NCBI GenBank assembly: GCA_016699815.1
Contig: CP065012.1
Coordinates: forward strand, 62,001 to 126,000
Direction: 5' to 3'
DNA length: 64,000 nt
Source: Chitinophagaceae bacterium
GTDB lineage: Bacteria; Bacteroidota; Bacteroidia; Chitinophagales; Chitinophagaceae
Shown here: positions 26,555 to 36,482 of the stretch, piece after piece
How positions within the stretch are numbered: the stretch's first letter is position 1
Layout: every line of letters begins with the position of its first letter
Program-made: the position numbers and the translations under genes
Notes under the pieces: generated by a model
What the model was told of the DNA's origin: nothing
Database searches by the model: none
What the model saw: only the letters and a program-made list of their open reading frames with translations

Positions 26555-28232
26555 AACGCAATTAAAAAAAGGCTTACTGGTTTGGATAGCCTTATTATTT
26601 ATTGACATTAGCAATGCCCAGGTTTTTAGTGTGGATACATTGATGCGCAACGGAGAAAGGAACAACCGTGTTAACCTGGTATATTTATCGGATGGATATA
26701 CAGCAGCCGAAATTACCAATTATATAGGCAATGCAACAGCTATTAATAATGCATTGTTTTTACAAACGCCATTTGCCCAGTACAAAAATTTCTTTAATGT
26801 CTATGCCATTAAAGTACCTTCTGCCCAATCGGGTGCGGTACATCCCGGAACGGCATCTGATGAAAGCTCATCCGGCGGCCAGCCTGTTGCCAACCCTACA
26901 ATATATTTCAACAGTACTTTCGATTATTTTTCTATACACCGTTTACTTGTTCCTCAAAATGCAGGGTTAGTGTATAGTGTTTTAGCCAGTAATTTACCCG
27001 ATTTTGACCAGGCATTTATTATCGTTAACTCTCCGTATTATGGCGGCTCTGGTGGCAATTTTGCCACTTCATCTGTGCACAGCAGTGCTGCCGAAATTGC
27101 CATACACGAAATTGGCCATTCTTTTGCCAACCTTGCAGATGAATATTGGGCAGGAGATTTTTATGCAGCCGAAAGGCATAATATGACGCAAAACACAAAC
27201 CCTGCTACTGTTCGCTGGGCCAATTGGTATGGGTTAAACAATATTGGTATTTATGCTCATGGAAGCAGCGGTACTGCTGCAGTTTGGTTTAGGCCACACC
27301 AGCAATGTAAAATGCGCTACCTTGGTTATCCTTTTTGCTCAGTTTGTATTGAAAGGTTTATAGATAAGGTACATCTTATTACCAATATGGCCGATAATTA
27401 CAGCCCATCTTCCAGTTCTTTTGTACTTAGTAATTACAACCCTGTAAATTTTTCAGTAGCCCACATTCAAACCATACCTTCTACTATTTCCATCAACTGG
27501 TATTTAAATGGGAGTAGCACGCCATTTGCCAGCGGAGTTGATAATGTTTCCATCCCTTACGCAAACTGGATTGTTGGCAATAATACAGTAAGGGCAGAGT
27601 TGATAGATAATACGACGCTTTCAAAGCTTTATCTGCCAGCCATAGGATATATTGAAAACATAAACTGGGCGGTAAACAACCCTGTTGCACTTCCTGTAAA
27701 ATTATTGAGCTTTGCTGGCAATGTAAATGCACGCAACCAGGGAAATTTGTATTGGCAAATAGAATCTGTGGATGATTTGCAAAAATTTGAATTGGAAAAA
27801 AGTAAGGACGGCATTGTATTTAATAAAATTGCTTCGCTTTACAAAAATGGCAGTACCAAAAGTTTTTCTTTTACAGATGACGACTTATTGAACCCTGAAA
27901 GTTATTACCGCCTGAAAATTTTCAATACCAATCAATCCTATTTTTACAGTGGTATTGTGCTGCTAAAAAATGCATTAGAAAAATTTGATTACAAGGTTTA
28001 CCAGCAACCCGGTTCGCACCAATACAGGCTTTGTTGCAATATAAATGTTGCCCAGCCCGTTAAAATGGTAATAAGTGATGCAAGCGGAAGGCAATTGGTT
28101 AAAAAAGATTTTGGAAATGTAAACGCACAGTTGAATGAACGGATTGATTTATCAAAGTACCCATCAGGTACTTATTTTATGCAACTATTTATTGGCACCG
28201 GGCAATACAGCATTAAGTTAATAGCAAATTAA
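26541..28232 (+). CDS. M64 family metallopeptidase with T9SS sorting domain
   Basis: A 563-residue secreted zinc peptidase. A signal peptide ends about residue 26 (DISNAQ). The peptidase M64 (IgA Peptidase-like) domain spans about 35-285, with NLVYLSDGYTAAE near 45-57 and the zinc motif HEIGH (189-193) followed by DEY (200-202). An Ig-like segment follows at about 285-375. The C-terminal part, from about 385, is a beta domain plus type A T9SS sorting sequence ending SGTYFMQLFIGTGQYSIKL. It would degrade external proteins; the true substrate is unknown. It lies between sdhA and sdhB on the same strand. Confidence 0.88.
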   Translation: MQNYKTQLKKGLLVWIALLFIDISNAQVFSVDTLMRNGERNNRVNLVYLSDGYTAAEITNYIGNATAINNALFLQTPFAQYKNFFNVYAIKVPSAQSGAVHPGTASDESSSGGQPVANPTIYFNSTFDYFSIHRLLVPQNAGLVYSVLASNLPDFDQAFIIVNSPYYGGSGGNFATSSVHSSAAEIAIHEIGHSFANLADEYWAGDFYAAERHNMTQNTNPATVRWANWYGLNNIGIYAHGSSGTAAVWFRPHQQCKMRYLGYPFCSVCIERFIDKVHLITNMADNYSPSSSSFVLSNYNPVNFSVAHIQTIPSTISINWYLNGSSTPFASGVDNVSIPYANWIVGNNTVRAELIDNTTLSKLYLPAIGYIENINWAVNNPVALPVKLLSFAGNVNARNQGNLYWQIESVDDLQKFELEKSKDGIVFNKIASLYKNGSTKSFSFTDDDLLNPESYYRLKIFNTNQSYFYSGIVLLKNALEKFDYKVYQQPGSHQYRLCCNINVAQPVKMVISDASGRQLVKKDFGNVNAQLNERIDLSKYPSGTYFMQLFIGTGQYSIKLIAN

Positions 28233-28265
28233 AAAAATATTTTTTCAGACTATAGAATTATAAAT

Positions 28266-29027
28266 ATGGAACACTACAATATGGACCTTACACTTAAAGT
28301 ATGGAAACAAAAAAACAGTGATGCTAAAGGCAGTTTTGAAAACTTCCAGGTAAAAAACATTTCATCTGAAATGAGTTTTTTGGAAATGTTTGATGTGCTC
28401 AATGAGCAATTGATTGCCGAAGGCAAAGAGCCCATTGCATTTGACCACGATTGCCGGGAAGGCATTTGCGGCGCCTGCAGCATGTATATTGATGGCCAGC
28501 CACACGGGCCCTGGGAAAAAAATACTACCTGCCAGTTGCACATGCGTGCCTTTAAAAATGGGGATACCATTGTTGTGGAACCCTGGCGTAGCAAGGCTTT
28601 TCCCGTAATTAAAGATTTAATGGTAGACCGTACTGCTTTTGACCGCATTATTCAGGCAGGCGGATATATTTCCGTAAATACCGGCAATGCCGTAGATGCC
28701 AACTCAATACCTGTAGATAAAAAAAATGCCGATGATGCCTTTAATGCTGCTGCATGTATTGGCTGCGGCGCCTGCGTGGCAACCTGTAAAAATAGTAGCG
28801 CAATGTTGTTTGTAAGCGCTAAAGTTTCACAACTGGCATTGTTGCCGCAAGGTGAACCCGAACGCAAAACCAGGGTTTTAAATATGGTTGCACAAATGGA
28901 TAAAGAAGGCTTTGGCAATTGCACCAACACTTATGCCTGCGAAGCAGAATGCCCTAAAGGCATTTCTGTATTAAATATTGCCCGTATGAACAGGGAATAC
29001 CTTATTTCCGGCCTAACCACAGAGTAG
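28266..29027 (+). CDS. sdhB: succinate dehydrogenase/fumarate reductase iron-sulfur subunit
   Basis: A 253-residue electron-transfer subunit of complex II. The 2Fe-2S ferredoxin motif has Cys63, Cys68, Cys71 and Cys89 (CREGICGAC...C). The 4Fe-4S motif has Cys164, Cys167 and Cys170, with Cys174, Cys219, Cys225 and Cys229 available for the 3Fe-4S and fourth 4Fe-4S ligands. An alternative start exists at 28281 (MDLTL). It belongs with sdhC and sdhA, but 2.28 kb carrying a lipoprotein and an M64 peptidase gene separate it from sdhA. Confidence 0.95.
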   Translation: MEHYNMDLTLKVWKQKNSDAKGSFENFQVKNISSEMSFLEMFDVLNEQLIAEGKEPIAFDHDCREGICGACSMYIDGQPHGPWEKNTTCQLHMRAFKNGDTIVVEPWRSKAFPVIKDLMVDRTAFDRIIQAGGYISVNTGNAVDANSIPVDKKNADDAFNAAACIGCGACVATCKNSSAMLFVSAKVSQLALLPQGEPERKTRVLNMVAQMDKEGFGNCTNTYACEAECPKGISVLNIARMNREYLISGLTTE

Positions 29028-29120
29028 TAAAAAATATTGTTTGCATTTTATTTTCCTTTCCTTTTTGGAAAGGATTTTTTTTGCCTTCACATCCGCCTTT
29101 TCGGTTTACTTTTGCAAAAG

Positions 29121-30971
29121 ATGAAACAACTCTCTGCGCTTAATAAATACTTTTGGAAATACAAATGGCTATTATTATTAGGTATATTGTTCATCCTGCT
29201 CTCTAATTATTTTAGGATACTTACACCGCAATTTACCGGTTATATCCTCAATAAAGTAGTGGCCATGTTGCGCAATACTGGCGCTACTGCTGGTACAAAC
29301 GATAATTACAACTGGATAGTAATAGATGTAATCAATTGGTTTAATGCACTATCTTTTGCACAAAGCATTTTATTTACTGGCATCATGTTGATATTGCTTG
29401 CTTTAATTAGCGGTTTTTTTATGTTTTTAATGAGGCAAACTTTAATTGTAATGAGCAGGCATATTGAGTTTGACCAAAAAAACGATATCTATGCACATTA
29501 CCAGCAAATGGATGCTGGCTTTTATAAGCAACATGCCACCGGCGACCTTATGAACAGAATTTCGGAAGATGTAAGCAGGGTACGCATGTACACGGGCCCG
29601 GCTATTATGTATTTTATAAACCTGATTGCGGTAATAGGCTTTAGCATTTTTTTTATGCTTAAAGCAGATACAAAACTTACAATGTATGCACTTTTTCCCC
29701 TTCCACTCCTGGCTTTTATTATTTATTTTGTGAATAGCATCATAGATAAAAAAAGCGAAAAAATACAATCTTCATTGAGCAACCTTACTACCGATGCCCA
29801 GGAATCTTTTTCCGGCATAAGGGTAATAAAATCTTATGTGCAGGAAAAAGCCATGTTGCAGTTTTTTACTGCCAATAGCGTACAATACAAGAAAAATGCA
29901 TTAAGCCTTGCCAAAACAGAAGCAATTTATTTTCCGGGAATTGCCCTGCTTATTGGCTTAAGTACGTTAATAACCATAATGGTGGGAACATTGGATGTGG
30001 TAAATAATGTAAATGGTGCAACTGTGGGTAAAATTGCAGAGTTTGTAATGTATATCCAAATGCTTGCTTTTCCGGTGAGCGCCATAGGATGGACGGCCAG
30101 TATAACCCAACGGGCTGCAGCTTCTCAAAAAAGGATCAATGAATTTTTGGATTTTAAAACGGCAATTAAAGATGGGGCCGGGGCAGCACCGGTATCTATT
30201 AAAGGAAATATCCACATAAACGATATTTCGTTTACCTATGCCCAAACCGGCATTAAGGCAATTGACCATTTTTCTTTAACGGTAAAAGAAGGCGAAAAAA
30301 TTGCAATTGTTGGCAGAACAGGATCTGGGAAAAGCACACTGGCTCACCTGCTGCTAAGGGTTTACGATGTAAATAAAGGGAGCATTCAATACGAAGGAAC
30401 CGATGTACGGGATATTAGCCTGGCTTCCCTGCGAACCCAAGCTGGCTATGTACCGCAGGAAGTTTTTTTATTTAGCGATACCATAAAAAATAATATACGG
30501 TTTGCCAATGCCGGCGCAAGTGATGAGGAGGTGTACCAGGCTGCAAGGCAGGCAAGTATTTTTAATGATATAGCCAGTTTTCATCTTAAATTTGAAACCC
30601 TTGTTGGGGAACGGGGCGTAACTTTAAGCGGCGGACAAAAGCAACGCATTTCTATTGCCCGTGCTTTGCTCAAAAAACCAGAGTTGGTAATTTTAGACGA
30701 CTGCTTAAGCGCTGTGGATACCGCAACGGAAAAAGAAATTTTGGGAAATTTATACGGCTACCTGCAAAACCGTACCGCCATAATTATTACCCACAGAATT
30801 TTTTCCCTTTTTCAATTTGATAAAATAATTGTAATGGAAAACGGAAAAATTGCCGAAACAGGGAACCATAAAGAGTTGATGAATTTAAACGGTATTTATG
30901 CCGAAATGTATCGTAATCAGCAAGTAAAAGAAGATGAAAAACCTGCAAATAATGTTGAAAACCTATCGTAA
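29121..30971 (+). CDS. ABC exporter, fused membrane and ATPase domains
   Basis: A 616-residue half-size ABC exporter that would work as a homodimer. Six membrane segments occupy about residues 15-320, including the QMDAGFYKQHATGDLMNRISEDV coupling region (quoted span 20 or fewer residues shown as DAGFYKQHATGDLMNRISED). The nucleotide-binding domain has Walker A GRTGSGKST, the LSGGQKQR signature, Walker B LVILDDCLSAVD and the H-loop ITHRI. Substrate is unknown; relatives export lipids or drugs. The open frame starts 84 bases earlier, but ATG 29121 (MKQLSALNKYFWKYKW) matches family N-termini. Confidence 0.9.
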   Translation: MKQLSALNKYFWKYKWLLLLGILFILLSNYFRILTPQFTGYILNKVVAMLRNTGATAGTNDNYNWIVIDVINWFNALSFAQSILFTGIMLILLALISGFFMFLMRQTLIVMSRHIEFDQKNDIYAHYQQMDAGFYKQHATGDLMNRISEDVSRVRMYTGPAIMYFINLIAVIGFSIFFMLKADTKLTMYALFPLPLLAFIIYFVNSIIDKKSEKIQSSLSNLTTDAQESFSGIRVIKSYVQEKAMLQFFTANSVQYKKNALSLAKTEAIYFPGIALLIGLSTLITIMVGTLDVVNNVNGATVGKIAEFVMYIQMLAFPVSAIGWTASITQRAAASQKRINEFLDFKTAIKDGAGAAPVSIKGNIHINDISFTYAQTGIKAIDHFSLTVKEGEKIAIVGRTGSGKSTLAHLLLRVYDVNKGSIQYEGTDVRDISLASLRTQAGYVPQEVFLFSDTIKNNIRFANAGASDEEVYQAARQASIFNDIASFHLKFETLVGERGVTLSGGQKQRISIARALLKKPELVILDDCLSAVDTATEKEILGNLYGYLQNRTAIIITHRIFSLFQFDKIIVMENGKIAETGNHKELMNLNGIYAEMYRNQQVKEDEKPANNVENLS

Positions 30972-30987
30972 TAGCCAATTCATAAAT

Positions 30988-31017
30988 TTTGCTATTAAAA
31001 AAACAATTTTATCTTTG
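30988..31017 (+). promoter_or_regulatory. Bacteroidota-type promoter for the DUF3276 gene
   Basis: TTTG (30988-30991), 18 bases, then TATCTTTG (31010-31017), about 45 bases before the GTG start at 31062. Confidence 0.65.
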
Positions 31018-31061
31018 CCGGGTTCAAAAAATAGCATTTTATTCATTTAAAAGTAAAAAAA

Positions 31062-31505
31062 GTGGCGTACGAAAACAACGAAAAAAAAGTAGAAAGTGTT
31101 TACAGTAAACGTATTAAAGCCGGGAAAAGAAGAACATATTTTTTTGATGTAAGAGAAACCCGTGGCAACGATTATTATTTAACGATTACAGAAAGTCGTA
31201 AAAAATTTGACTCTGATGGCTACGACCGGCATAAAATCTTTTTATACAAAGAAGATTTCAACAAGTTTGTTAAAGGTCTTGGTGAAGCGGTAGATTTTGT
31301 AAAAACCGAATTGATGCCCGATTTTGATTTTGATGCTTTTAACCATGATACCCCGTATGAAGGTGAAAATAGTCAGCAAGCCCCAGAAGTTAAAGCTGAT
31401 ACAACTGAAGCAGCTACTGCTCCCCCACCGGTTGCAGATCCACAGCCAACTCCTCCGGAAGAGCCAGGCAGCCCGGTTACCCATGAAGATGTGGACAAAT
31501 GGTAA
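31062..31505 (+). CDS. DUF3276 / PUR-alpha-like nucleic-acid-binding protein
   Basis: A 147-residue cytoplasmic protein. The first 95 residues form the DUF3276 (PUR repeat) domain: VYSKRIKAGKRRTYFFDVRE, YYLTITESRKKF and HKIFLYKEDFNKFVKGLGEA. Such Bacteroidota proteins resemble PUR-alpha and the Borrelia BpuR regulator, which bind single-stranded DNA and RNA. The tail (100-147) is acidic and rich in Pro and Ala, as in many single-strand-binding proteins. The start is GTG. A promoter and terminator bracket it as a single-gene unit. Confidence 0.88.
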   Translation: MAYENNEKKVESVYSKRIKAGKRRTYFFDVRETRGNDYYLTITESRKKFDSDGYDRHKIFLYKEDFNKFVKGLGEAVDFVKTELMPDFDFDAFNHDTPYEGENSQQAPEVKADTTEAATAPPPVADPQPTPPEEPGSPVTHEDVDKW

Positions 31506-31527
31506 TTATTAAATAAGATATACTTTA

Positions 31528-31559
31528 AAACCTTCTCTATTTACAGGAAGGTTTTTTTA
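31528..31559 (+). terminator. intrinsic terminator after the DUF3276 gene
   Basis: AACCTTC (31529-31535) pairs with GAAGGTT (31547-31553), followed by a run of T. Confidence 0.8.
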
Positions 31560-31600
31560 TTTAGGCATTGTTATTGCAGCAACTCCTCTAAAAAATTCCT

Positions 31601-33277
31601 ATGCAAATAAAATCTACCATTTTATCTATTATTTCCTGCCTTTTAATTTCACTAAGTTTTTCGGCTGTATTAGGCCAATATCCTGAAATAGGTTACCAAA
31701 CTGTCACTACCGGTTTAAGTTCACCAGTAGATGTGGTAAATGCAGGTGGTAGTGATTTATTTATTGTGCAGCAAGGAGGAATTATTCGCCGCTGGAACGG
31801 TACAGTACTTTCTAATTATATTAATATTTCTTCCGTATTGCCTGCATCCCCTGGTGGAGAACAAGGATTATTAAGTGTTGCTTTTCATCCACAATACGCA
31901 AGCAACGGATATTTTTTTGTGCTGTATACCAACTCTAGCGGTAACCCCACCTTGGCCCGCTACAGGCGTAATTTGCTGGATCCACTCATTGGCGACCCGG
32001 CAACAGCACAGGTTTTGCTTACGCTTGTAAAACCGGTAAGCTATACCAACCATAATGGCGGCAAACTTATTTTTGGTACCGATGGTATGCTTTACCTGGG
32101 AACCGGTGACAGTGGCAGCGGTGGCGACCCTGGTAACCTTGCCCAAAACCCCAATTCACTTTTTGGAAAAATGCTTCGTATAAATGTAAATGGATTTGCA
32201 ACTTCGGCACCATTTTATGCAATACCAGCCGATAACCCTTTTCTTACACCTGGTGATGGTATTGCCGACGAAATTTATAATATGGGTTTACGCAACCCCT
32301 GGCGCTGGAGTTTTGACAGGCTCAATGGCGATTTTTGGATAGCCGATGTAGGCCAGGGAAATTATGAAGAAGTAAACCATATTACAGCAGCATCTGCAGC
32401 AGCTGTAAATTACGGCTGGCGGTGCAGGGAAGGGATGCACAATTTTGATTTTTCCGGTTGTACTGCAACTTATACCGACCCTATTTTTGAATACACCCAC
32501 AACAATACCACAGGCGGCTTTTCTGTTACCGGCGGTTATGTGTACCGGGGATCGGAATTTCCTACCCTTTATGGATATTATGTTACGGTTGATTATATTT
32601 CAACCAACCTCTGGTTAATAAAACCCAATCAGCCTGTGATTATGCAAACAGGCCTTTTAAATAATATTGCCGGCTTTGGCGAAAGTTCAGATGGGAGCAA
32701 CTTATATGCAGTTCGCCGTTCCTCGGGAACATTGTATAAGGTAATTGTTACCAATGCTGTGCCGGTAATTTTAAATTCTTTTACTGCCGCAAAACAAAAT
32801 GGTTTTAATAAAATTTCCTGGAAGGTATCTTCCGAAATTAATATTGATCATTACGAAGTAGAATACAGCATCAATAACCTTGCTTACAGCAATGCAGGAA
32901 ATGTTGAGGCAAGCGGCAGTATTGATTATACCTTTAATCACCAATTTCAAAACAATGCGGCGGTATTTTACCGCTTAAAAATTGTGGAACAAAATGGCAT
33001 TGTATTTTACTCTCCCGTAGTTATGCTTAGTGGCACTATTACAGAAATAAAAGTTTATCCCACCATAGTTTCTAACAACAGCATTACCATTGAACTGCCT
33101 AAAAAAGGATTACAAATGCAAATGATAAGCGCCGATGGCAAGTTGCTTTTTCAAAAAGATTTTAGAAATGAGGAAGGCATCAATATTTTAAGCCTACCGG
33201 CATCCACAGCAGGGGTTTACCTACTCCGGTTTTTTGGAAACGAAACCAATGAATACAGAAAAATTATAGTAAAGTAA
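31601..33277 (+). CDS. PQQ-dependent glucose/sorbosone dehydrogenase family protein, T9SS-sorted
   Basis: A 558-residue exported protein. A signal peptide ends about residue 26 (SAVLGQ). Residues about 30-385 are a six-bladed GSDH beta-propeller, with GLLSVAFHPQYASNGYFFV, NHNGGKLIFGTDGMLYLGTG, then MGLRNPWRWSFD and WIADVGQGNYEEVN, the standard motifs of soluble PQQ sugar dehydrogenases and their homologues. The remainder, from about 390, is a beta domain and type A T9SS sorting sequence (KVYPTIVSNNSITIEL, ending RKIIVK). Substrate and cofactor use are not certain, because many relatives are uncharacterised. Confidence 0.9.
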   Translation: MQIKSTILSIISCLLISLSFSAVLGQYPEIGYQTVTTGLSSPVDVVNAGGSDLFIVQQGGIIRRWNGTVLSNYINISSVLPASPGGEQGLLSVAFHPQYASNGYFFVLYTNSSGNPTLARYRRNLLDPLIGDPATAQVLLTLVKPVSYTNHNGGKLIFGTDGMLYLGTGDSGSGGDPGNLAQNPNSLFGKMLRINVNGFATSAPFYAIPADNPFLTPGDGIADEIYNMGLRNPWRWSFDRLNGDFWIADVGQGNYEEVNHITAASAAAVNYGWRCREGMHNFDFSGCTATYTDPIFEYTHNNTTGGFSVTGGYVYRGSEFPTLYGYYVTVDYISTNLWLIKPNQPVIMQTGLLNNIAGFGESSDGSNLYAVRRSSGTLYKVIVTNAVPVILNSFTAAKQNGFNKISWKVSSEINIDHYEVEYSINNLAYSNAGNVEASGSIDYTFNHQFQNNAAVFYRLKIVEQNGIVFYSPVVMLSGTITEIKVYPTIVSNNSITIELPKKGLQMQMISADGKLLFQKDFRNEEGINILSLPASTAGVYLLRFFGNETNEYRKIIVK

Positions 33278-33280
33278 AAG

Positions 33281-33544
33281 TTAAGCTAATTTACTTTTTA
33301 ACATGCTTTCGATGGTTGCACAAGGTACAAAAAAAGGCTTATCTGTAATATTTATGGTTAGGTCGTTTCCTGTCATGGTATAATCCCCGGCAATTTTATT
33401 GCCAAACACTTCAATAGTAAAATTGCCACTATGGGCATCGCCGGTAAAAATACCGCCCTGGCTTTCTACTACATTTTTTGCTTTAGTGAAAACTTCATCG
33501 GCGTTACCGCCAAAGGGTATGGTAAAATTGCAAACTGCTGACAT
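33281..33544 (-). CDS. small conserved-looking protein of unknown function
   Basis: An 87-residue soluble protein with alternating strands and a C-terminal helix (FTIPFGGNADEVFTKAKNVV, then FTIEVFGNKIAGDYTMTGNDL and KPFFVPCATIESML). The pattern resembles small START-like or polyhydroxyalkanoate-associated folds, but I cannot assign a family. There is no signal peptide. Its stop lies 3 bases beyond the stop of the convergent dehydrogenase gene. The ATG at 33542-33544 is the only good start. Confidence 0.65.
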   Translation of the reverse strand: MSAVCNFTIPFGGNADEVFTKAKNVVESQGGIFTGDAHSGNFTIEVFGNKIAGDYTMTGNDLTINITDKPFFVPCATIESMLKSKLA

Positions 33545-33687
33545 GGATGGGTTATTATTCGTTTTTTAAAAAACTGTGTTATTAAAAAATACTTTGCAAA
33601 TATACAATGAGTATGCACTGATGCAGATTTATTTTTAGTTAAATACAATAACTTAGACGTAATTATCAGCAACGGCATTTTGCACTA

Positions 33688-35916
33688 ATGGCATTAACGG
33701 ATCAAAATACATATAAAAATTTTTTTAGCGGCCGTTTTTTTTCCGAAGGCCTGCGAATGACGGTAGGCATACTTGTTCCGGCACTGGTTTTTAATTTTTT
33801 TGGCAAATTAGAAGTTGGCATTTTGTTGTCGTTAGGTGCATTATGTTCCAGCATTGCCGATATTCCCGGGCCGGTACATTTACGCCGGAACGGGATGCTG
33901 GTGAATGTATTCATAGTAGGCATAGTGTCTGTAATAATGAGTTTTTCAGGCTATCACCCAGTAGTTCAAGGCGCCATTATTTTTGTGTTGGGTTTTGTTT
34001 TTTCCATGTTTAGTGTTTACGGAGCCAGGGTTTCTTCCATAGGTATTTCAGGCTTAATTATTATGGTTCTATCCTTAGATTCCAGTACCGGAGACAGTGA
34101 AAAAATTATTCAGGCACTTTTAATAGTAGCCGGTGCGCTTTGGTACATGTTTTTTAGTTTAATGCTTTACATACTGAGGCCGTACCGGCTTATGCAACAA
34201 ACACTAGGTGATTTCATAGTTCATATTGGTGGGTATTTTAAAACCCGTGGGGAATTTTATAAGCCACAGCCTGATTTTACGGCTATCTATAACCATTTGC
34301 TGGAGCAACAAATTAAAATACAGGAAGAACAGCAGCTGCTAAGCGATATTATTTTTTCTACCCGGCAGTTTACTAAAGAAAGTACGGCCATAAGCCGTAA
34401 CCTGGTGAAAATTTATACAGATACCGTTGATTTATTTGAAAGCATAATGACCTCTTACCAGGATTATGCATTGTTGCAAAAACAATTTGAACAAACCGGT
34501 ATTTTGTCAAAATTCGGGGATCAAATCCAATCTATTTCTGCTGAGCTGGAGCTAATGGGCATTGCCGTAAAAAGCGGCACCACATCACATGCCACAATTA
34601 ACCTGGTTGAAAATATAGGAAATCTGGTACAGGAATTTGAAATGCTACGTAAAAATTTTATGCAGCCTGGTAATGTGGATGATTTTTTTGCCCTGGGAAG
34701 GATTTTAAACAACCTGAAACATATTTCTCAAAAAACTCATGAACTGCATTTCTACACCCGGCTCGATACAAAAATTAAAAAGCGTACAGAAGATTTAAAC
34801 CATATTAATTTTAGCAGCCCCATTGACATTAGCGCCAGGTATTTTTTTGATAATATCCACCTGGGTTCAAATATTTTCAGGCATTCGCTTAGAGTAGCCA
34901 TTGCTTTGCTGGTTGGGTATATTGTATCTTCTTTGTTTGATATCGGCCATAGTTACTGGATATTGCTCACCATTGTGGTAATCCTTAAACCGGCATACAG
35001 CCTTACCAAGCAAAGAAATAAAGACAGGTTGATTGGTACATTTGCAGGTATTATCATTGGGCTGCTTATTTTATTTTTTGTAGAAAATACTATTGCCCTT
35101 TTCAGCATAATGGTTTTGTGTATGCTCATCAGTTACTCTTTTTTACGGATAAGGTACCTGGTAAGTGTAATTACACTAACTCCATACCTCATCCTCTTTT
35201 TTTACTTTCTTTACCCTGCTCATTTAAAGGAATTAATGGTTGATAGGATGCTGGATACGGCAATAGGTTCTGTAATCGCTTTTTTACTTAGCCTGATGTT
35301 ATTGCCTCAGTGGGAGCATGAAAATATTGCCGGTTATATGAAAGATTTGGTAAAATCGGCCAAAAATTATTATGGCCCGGTTGCCTCCTATTTTACTTTA
35401 CAAACGGTAACCCCACCAAACCAGGAAATGAAACTTGCCCGCAAACAAATGCTCACCGCATTATCCAATGTTTCCGGATCGTTTAACAGGATGCTATCGG
35501 AGCCCAGGAGGTTTCAAAAAGGCATGAAAGAGTTTCACCAATTTGTGGTGTTTGGATATTTGCTCACATCACACCTTGCAACACTTTCTTATTTTATGCG
35601 CTTAAGTAAAACTTTGTTTCGCTCACCCGATTTGTTACCGGTAAAAAACAGCACTGAACGGAATTTTAGCGCTGCTTTGACCATGCTAGAAGGAAAAACA
35701 GAAAACCCCAAAGAAGAAAGGGAAGAACCATTTGAAGCCATAAATGAAATTTTGAATAGATTGCTTAAAAAAAGAAGAGAAGAAATTTCTTTAGGTAACC
35801 TGGAATCGGAAACCAAAAATTTGCTGGTACAAACAAAATCTGTAACCGACCAGTTTACACATATTTATGAATTGTCAAAAGATATTACCCGGCAAAGCCG
35901 GAAAATAATGCACTAA
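33688..35916 (+). CDS. FUSC family membrane protein (YccS/YhfK-like)
   Basis: A 742-residue inner-membrane protein with the duplicated layout of the FUSC/aromatic acid exporter family. The first membrane cluster is at about 20-165 (TVGILVPALVFNFFGKLEVG, with LHLRRNG-like VHLRRNGM). A cytoplasmic helical domain follows at about 170-385, then a second cluster at about 390-530 containing HSYWILLTIVVILKPAYSLT, the family's most conserved motif. A cytoplasmic tail of 210 residues ends the protein. Relatives export fusaric acid or aromatic acids or are uncharacterised (YccS). The last four bases overlap the convergent gene. Confidence 0.88.
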   Translation: MALTDQNTYKNFFSGRFFSEGLRMTVGILVPALVFNFFGKLEVGILLSLGALCSSIADIPGPVHLRRNGMLVNVFIVGIVSVIMSFSGYHPVVQGAIIFVLGFVFSMFSVYGARVSSIGISGLIIMVLSLDSSTGDSEKIIQALLIVAGALWYMFFSLMLYILRPYRLMQQTLGDFIVHIGGYFKTRGEFYKPQPDFTAIYNHLLEQQIKIQEEQQLLSDIIFSTRQFTKESTAISRNLVKIYTDTVDLFESIMTSYQDYALLQKQFEQTGILSKFGDQIQSISAELELMGIAVKSGTTSHATINLVENIGNLVQEFEMLRKNFMQPGNVDDFFALGRILNNLKHISQKTHELHFYTRLDTKIKKRTEDLNHINFSSPIDISARYFFDNIHLGSNIFRHSLRVAIALLVGYIVSSLFDIGHSYWILLTIVVILKPAYSLTKQRNKDRLIGTFAGIIIGLLILFFVENTIALFSIMVLCMLISYSFLRIRYLVSVITLTPYLILFFYFLYPAHLKELMVDRMLDTAIGSVIAFLLSLMLLPQWEHENIAGYMKDLVKSAKNYYGPVASYFTLQTVTPPNQEMKLARKQMLTALSNVSGSFNRMLSEPRRFQKGMKEFHQFVVFGYLLTSHLATLSYFMRLSKTLFRSPDLLPVKNSTERNFSAALTMLEGKTENPKEEREEPFEAINEILNRLLKKRREEISLGNLESETKNLLVQTKSVTDQFTHIYELSKDITRQSRKIMH

Positions 35917-36482
35917 TATTTTTCCCTGTCATCCTTTTTCTTGTTTAGACTTAGCCTTACTTCCCAGTTGCCAAAATTATTCAGCAGGTCAATATTGGCA
36001 ATAAAATATTGATATGGCCCGCTTTCTTCCTGTGTGTATAATATAGATGATGTAAAGCGCAAATCTTCTGAAGGCCCGGTATAAGTGCCATTAAAACTTG
36101 CGGCCTTTCCATTTCCAAAATTGAGCCTGCTTTTATTTACCAGCCTGTAAGTATTTTTATACACTTTAGCAGCTTCTTTATAATTATCCCCATTATACAT
36201 TACTGCCTGCCAGCTTGCTGTACTGTCTTCCACAGAGTGAAAACGGTAAATTAATGCCTCGCTGGCTCCAGGCACAGATTGTGTGGAATAATAAATATCT
36301 ACATCGCTTTGCTCCTGAAAAATTTTACCCTGTATATGGCGGTAATTATTCAGGTAAGCATTTACAATGCGGTTAAGGGAATCGTTGAAGCTGGTATTTA
36401 CGGGTATTACATTTTTTAGCAATTGTGCCTTTGTAGAAAAAATTACAGCAGAGCAAAATAAAAGGATCATAAATTTTTTCAT
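35913..36482 (-). CDS. secreted protein of unknown function
   Basis: A 189-residue exported protein: the N-terminus MKKFMILLFCSAVIFSTKAQ is a clear signal peptide. An in-frame ATG four codons earlier (36494) is an alternative start. The mature part has two strand-rich halves (DVDIYYSTQSVPGASEALIY and FNGTYTGPSEDLRFTSSILY). I do not recognise the family. It converges with the FUSC gene with a 4-base overlap. Confidence 0.65.
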   Translation of the reverse strand: MKKFMILLFCSAVIFSTKAQLLKNVIPVNTSFNDSLNRIVNAYLNNYRHIQGKIFQEQSDVDIYYSTQSVPGASEALIYRFHSVEDSTASWQAVMYNGDNYKEAAKVYKNTYRLVNKSRLNFGNGKAASFNGTYTGPSEDLRFTSSILYTQEESGPYQYFIANIDLLNNFGNWEVRLSLNKKKDDREKY

